This document shows, one piece after another, positions 15,072 to 17,500 of a stretch of DNA of 17,500 nt. Location: NCBI GenBank assembly GCA_905221605.1, contig CAJNDS010000775.1:1-17500 (forward strand), written 5' to 3'. Made by a program: the position numbers and the translations under genes. Each line of letters starts with the position of its first letter. Position 1 is the stretch's first letter. The stretch is from Symbiodinium natans. Its lineage: Eukaryota; Sar; Dinophyceae; Suessiales; Symbiodiniaceae. The notes beneath the pieces were generated by a model that was not told the origin of the DNA, did not search any database, and saw only the letters and a list, made by a program, of their open reading frames with translations.

Positions 15072-15185
15072 AGGACAACCACATCACCTACAACCACATC
15101 ACCTACATCCTCATCATCTACATCCACATCATCTACAGCCACATCATCTACAACCACATCGACAAGCTCTCGCCAATCAACCTGA
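15072..15185 (+). CDS. Thr/Ser-rich candidate exon over a CACATC repeat
   Basis: After TTGATTCAG the frame reads TTTSPTTTSPTSSSSTSTSS and ends with TGA at 15183. The DNA is itself an imperfect 12-15 bp repeat (CACATCATCTACA, about 15080-15162), so the coding look could be a by-product. The minus strand of the same DNA is open but reads only Asp/Val. Confidence 0.28.
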   Translation, partial: RTTTSPTTTSPTSSSSTSTSSTATSSTTTSTSSRQST

Positions 15186-15212
15186 AGTGTTGTGGTAGGT
15201 TGTGGTTGATTC

Positions 15213-15488
15213 ATGACTGTTCATGATGAAAGTGCATGTTCGCGCGGCTCTTGCATCATTTGCTGGGCTTCAGGTAGCACTACGGCAACATCCACGACCA
15301 CACTTTCGACAACAGCATGCTGCCAGCAGTCGGATGTAGGGTTTTTCTGGATACCTCCCAGAAGCGACTGTGCAAGCAGCAGATTCGTGCAAAAGCCTAA
15401 GGTGACCAACACTACAAGCACCGCTACAACAGCCGCGGGCACAGCGAGAGTACAGGAAGAGGGAAAGTACCGGCACGCAGGCTGACAC
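15213..15488 (+). CDS. Thr/Ser-rich frame with Cys, 90 codons
   Basis: A true ATG at 15213 starts a frame containing STTATSTTTLSTTACCQQSD, then GFFWIPPRSDCASSRFVQKP, a second Thr run (VTNTTSTATTAAGT) and a stop near 15485. It is in the same phase as the frame ending at 15185. GGCTTCAG just before the first Thr run is acceptor-like, so the true exon may begin near 15272 instead of at the ATG. Function unknown; a secreted or surface protein linker is a guess from composition. Confidence 0.3.
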
Positions 15489-15756
15489 TACGCCCAGGGC
15501 CTATTCAGCTGAGGCAACAACCTCGAGCACTTGGACGACATCCACGACGACTACGTCCACGACGAGGATTCGTTTGAGGGTTTGAGAGACATCTGAGACA
15601 TGTGAGACCACGACTCGATGTGACTCGAACTCTAGTACCGGACGGATCCGGACGGCTTTGGCATGGCTTAGCGTTGTGTCCTGTCAGCTCATCCACAACA
15701 CTGTCATCCACGACGACGACAACGAGTTGCGAGCTGAGGTTGTCGATACGTCAGCG
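15489..15756 (+). other. Two further Thr/Ser-rich islands
   Basis: About 15484-15582 reads RAYSAEATTSSTWTTSTTTT in one frame and then stops at a TGA. About 15690-15745, after CCTGTCAG, reads SSSTTLSSTTTTTSCELRLS in another. The DNA word ACGACATCCACGACGACTACG is shared in part with 14698-14720. Confidence 0.28.
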
Positions 15757-15969
15757 ATGACAGTTTTGCTGCTGTGGTCGATTGTCCTGAGCCTCGTACA
15801 CCACTCCTTCGGCTCCTTGCTGTCGAACATGGAAGCATTGCGCATCTCTTCAAGATGCCTCCTGGATCAGGTCTGTCCCATGTACTCTCGGTCCCAGGTG
15901 ACTGGCAGCTCCCAACTTGTAGCATGTCTCGCCCGTGGACTGGGCTCACGCTCAAGAGATGGACTGTAA
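15757..15969 (+). CDS. Alternative frame with a signal-peptide-like start
   Basis: From ATG at 15757 it reads MTVLLLWSIVLSLVHHSFGS, similar to a signal peptide, then an ordinary stretch to a TAA at 15967. It overlaps the frame 15774-15995 in another phase. The stop lies across the GTAAGT donor-like site, so this may be a chance frame. Confidence 0.2.
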   Translation: MTVLLLWSIVLSLVHHSFGSLLSNMEALRISSRCLLDQVCPMYSRSQVTGSSQLVACLARGLGSRSRDGL

Positions 15970-16220
15970 GTGATCCTTCCAACCCATTCACCTGATCTCC
16001 CCTTGAGTACTTGCATGATCGGCTTCTCATGGAAGCCGACTGTCATGAAGCAACTGCTCTGGACCAATTCTCTTTGTGGTCTCGATTGGTCGGTCGTCAG
16101 CCTCTCCCGGCGCTTGGAGCGTCTTGGAGCCCCGCGAAAACCTATGCGCGACTTTGCGACTCATTCGTTACGTTCGCGGTGTTCTTCTCGGCTGAGGCAC
16201 GTCGTCGTCAACAACAGTGA
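15774..16220 (+). CDS. Coding-like stretch with a candidate 42-nt intron
   Basis: In frame 0 the part up to 15965 reads AVEHGSIAHLFKMPPGSGLS, HVLSVPGDWQLPTCSMSRPW and LTLKRWT. GTAAGT begins at 15966 and CCCCTTGAG ends at 16007; removing these 42 bases deletes the only in-frame stop (TGA at about 15993) and keeps phase. It continues HDRLLMEADCHEATALDQFS and LWSRLVGRQPLPALGASWSP to a TGA at 16218. No start codon is clear. If unspliced it is a frame with one premature stop. Family unknown. Confidence 0.33.
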
Positions 16221-16330
16221 CGAGGACCAGCACCACGACTTCATCAACTTTGATACCCGGCTGCTCAGGATTGTATGTGTGTCAGTGTGGACCGTTTTCT
16301 CTGTCGTCTCTGTGAACAGCTAATCCATCT
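16190..16330 (+). CDS. Thr/Ser-rich candidate exon
   Basis: After CTCGGCTGAG, frame 2 reads GTSSSTTVTRTSTTTSSTLI, then PGCSGLYVCQCGPFSLSSL and a stop near 16315. It resembles the other Thr/Ser islands and is preceded by the same TGAG|GCA context as the island near 15515. Confidence 0.25.
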
Positions 16331-17094
16331 AGTCACCCTGGAGCTGTGCTTTAAGGCAGAACAATCTCGCGCTGCCTGCAGCGGTACGTGAGGACTCGCC
16401 GGAGGGCGCTGTGGTTGTCGTGCCTTTGGCCAGAATATTATTAACGCTATCGCGCCCTCGCCTCGGCTCGGCCCACGGAACAGGACGAGAGATATCGACA
16501 AGTTCATTGGTCCAGCCAGAACAAGGGGTCCAGACATGTCTAGAATAGATGGATTCCATAGGATGAAGGTGCCCAAAAGGCAAGAGGAAGCCCGCTGTGG
16601 AGGGCGCATCCAGATCCATGAAGGGGGGGCCTACAGAAGGTCCATGGAGGTGCAAAGCAGGTTCATGGGGTTCAGGAAAGTCCACAGGAGTGCATACGGG
16701 CGTTCAGGTTCAGAGTTCGTGGGTCTAGAGGAGGTCCAGACATGGTGGGAGGTCGTGTGTTCTTTTCCCCAAACGCCTTAGGCCTGGGGCCTGGCGGACA
16801 CGGAACCCCGGAGTGGGGGAGTGGGAAGATTCAGGGTTGCAAGGATTGTCTCGGGTTCGTGAACATGTGACAGGTGTGCCGGGATAGAAGTAGTTGCTAA
16901 CATAATTGAAGAGTTCGAGGGCACCACTGTCGAGGTTTCCATGCAGAAGCCAACTGTTGCATGGCGAGCGGGCAAGAGTCAGAAATCAGATAGCAATGGC
17001 CGGTTTCCGCTCACTCTGAACTGTTGGCCCTTGCTGCATTGCCCTGACTTGCCAGATCCTTCACCTCCTTCACCACATCAACGGAATCAACGCC
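16331..17094. other. Long stretch without a convincing gene
   Basis: Open frames on both strands are 65-118 codons but lack a clear start, domain or codon pattern. 16610-16750 contains loosely repeated AGGTCCA/CAGGTTC words. No RNA gene or tandem array is seen. Confidence 0.35.
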
Positions 17095-17259
17095 ATGCCT
17101 AGAAATGGTGCGCAGGGTGTACACCCTCGAAGGCCCCTGATTGGACTCCGAACCCGAAGAGTCGAGGAACGTACCCTTGAAAGCCCGGACGAAATGGAAG
17201 AACATGCCGAAGAACATGCTAACAAGATGCCAGAGGACATGAGAAGTGCTATGAGATAA
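17095..17259 (+). CDS. Acidic open frame, 54 codons, possibly continuing past a TAA
   Basis: From ATG at 17095 (phase open back to about 17020) it reads PLIGLRTRRVEERTLESPDE, then MEEHAEEHANKMPEDMRSAM, ending in TAA at 17257. The Glu/His/Met-rich end looks helical. The same phase continues open to the window end, so the TAA may lie in an intron, be a mutation, or be the true end of a small protein. Confidence 0.3.
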   Translation: MPRNGAQGVHPRRPLIGLRTRRVEERTLESPDEMEEHAEEHANKMPEDMRSAMR

Positions 17260-17500
17260 GCCCGAGAATATCCCAAGGCCACCTTGGAGTCTGTGCTGCT
17301 CGCGACGAAGTCCTCCGAGGGGGCAGTCTCCACGTCAACGCCGACAGGGAACGTCGCCCTGCTTGCAGAGCTGGGGCTTTGCGTGGGATGTGTAACTAAG
17401 AGAAAAGGCACAGTGGGACAAGACGCGTCAGGAAGAACAGAAGAGCATGCTCACGGGTGCAAGAGGCAGGAGGGAACAGAGGATGCATTCCAGACAAGGC
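17260..17500 (+). CDS. Open frame running off the right edge (partial)
   Basis: Directly after the TAA, in the same phase, 80 codons are open to the edge: YPKATLESVLLATKSSEGAV, GNVALLAELGLCVGCVTKRK, then a Gly/Glu/His-rich part with RTEEHAHG. Third positions are GC-rich. EEHA-type words recur on both sides of the stop, which supports one reading frame. The minus strand is also open (17070-17411) but Ser/Leu-rich, as shadows usually are. Family unknown. Confidence 0.3.

Noticed and set aside
14906-15214. Asp/Val-rich minus-strand protein
   Set aside because: It is the antisense of the CACATC repeat; the plus-strand Thr/Ser reading fits the neighbouring islands better.
13030-15995. TGA reassigned as a sense codon
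   Set aside because: Several protein-like frames are broken by TGA, but others end naturally in TGA and one is broken by TAA. Introns or decay explain this better.

Overview
The window looks like nuclear DNA of a eukaryote, most likely a microalga. A dinoflagellate or other protist with TTTAGGG-type telomeres is my working guess. The reasons are: repeats of many unrelated families packed side by side, no bacterial-style gene packing, a perfect TTTAGGG pair next to degenerate AAACCC-type repeats, and short coding-like islands (signal peptides, single membrane segments, Thr/Ser-rich mucin-like runs) that change frame as spliced or decayed exons would. I recognise no protein family with confidence, and I see no rRNA, tRNA, CRISPR array, integrase, transposase or polymerase. 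The lineage call is an inference from texture, not from a marker gene.

Positions 1-8725 are almost wholly repetitive. In order: a CT-rich start; about 2.4 copies of a 189-193 bp satellite (31-484); a 120-bp tandem duplication (521-755); purine/pyrimidine-rich tracts (756-1300); a CATCTT microsatellite (1379-1454); a GC-rich hairpin cluster (1555-1623) beside a dispersed 43-bp direct repeat (1647-1803); two tandem copies of a ~365-bp AT-rich element with G/C runs and interleaved inverted repeats (1850-2660); a 30-bp minisatellite arranged in trimers (2687-3030); a purine-rich GGGAA tract (3030-3340); and plain AT-rich DNA (3340-3660).

The dominant feature is a ~175-bp palindrome-rich satellite (3660-8725, about 20 copies). 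Twelve copies point one way and eight the other. The switch lies at about 7259, exactly on a dyad inside the unit. The forward arm is interrupted at 4398-6168 by a GC-rich 1771-bp island holding telomere-like repeats in both orientations, a (TA)15 tract, short GC-rich repeats and a strongly G-rich minisatellite. Removing those 1771 bp restores the 175-bp phase exactly, so the island looks like an insertion into the satellite.

Positions 8726-17500 have mostly single-copy texture with about 50% GC and many open frames of 50-200 codons on both strands. Between 9200 and 12000 both strands give protein-like frames and strand cannot be settled by eye. The best single candidate is a minus-strand 201-codon frame (9808-10413) with one membrane helix. 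From 12000 to 17500 the plus strand is favoured: a signal-peptide frame next to a membrane-anchored frame (12010-12361), several good-codon stretches (12754-13664), a series of Thr/Ser-rich islands that mostly start right after splice-acceptor-like YAG (14215-16270), and an acidic frame running off the right edge (17095-17500). These could be exons of one or a few intron-containing genes, or decaying gene copies. All gene calls here are tentative.
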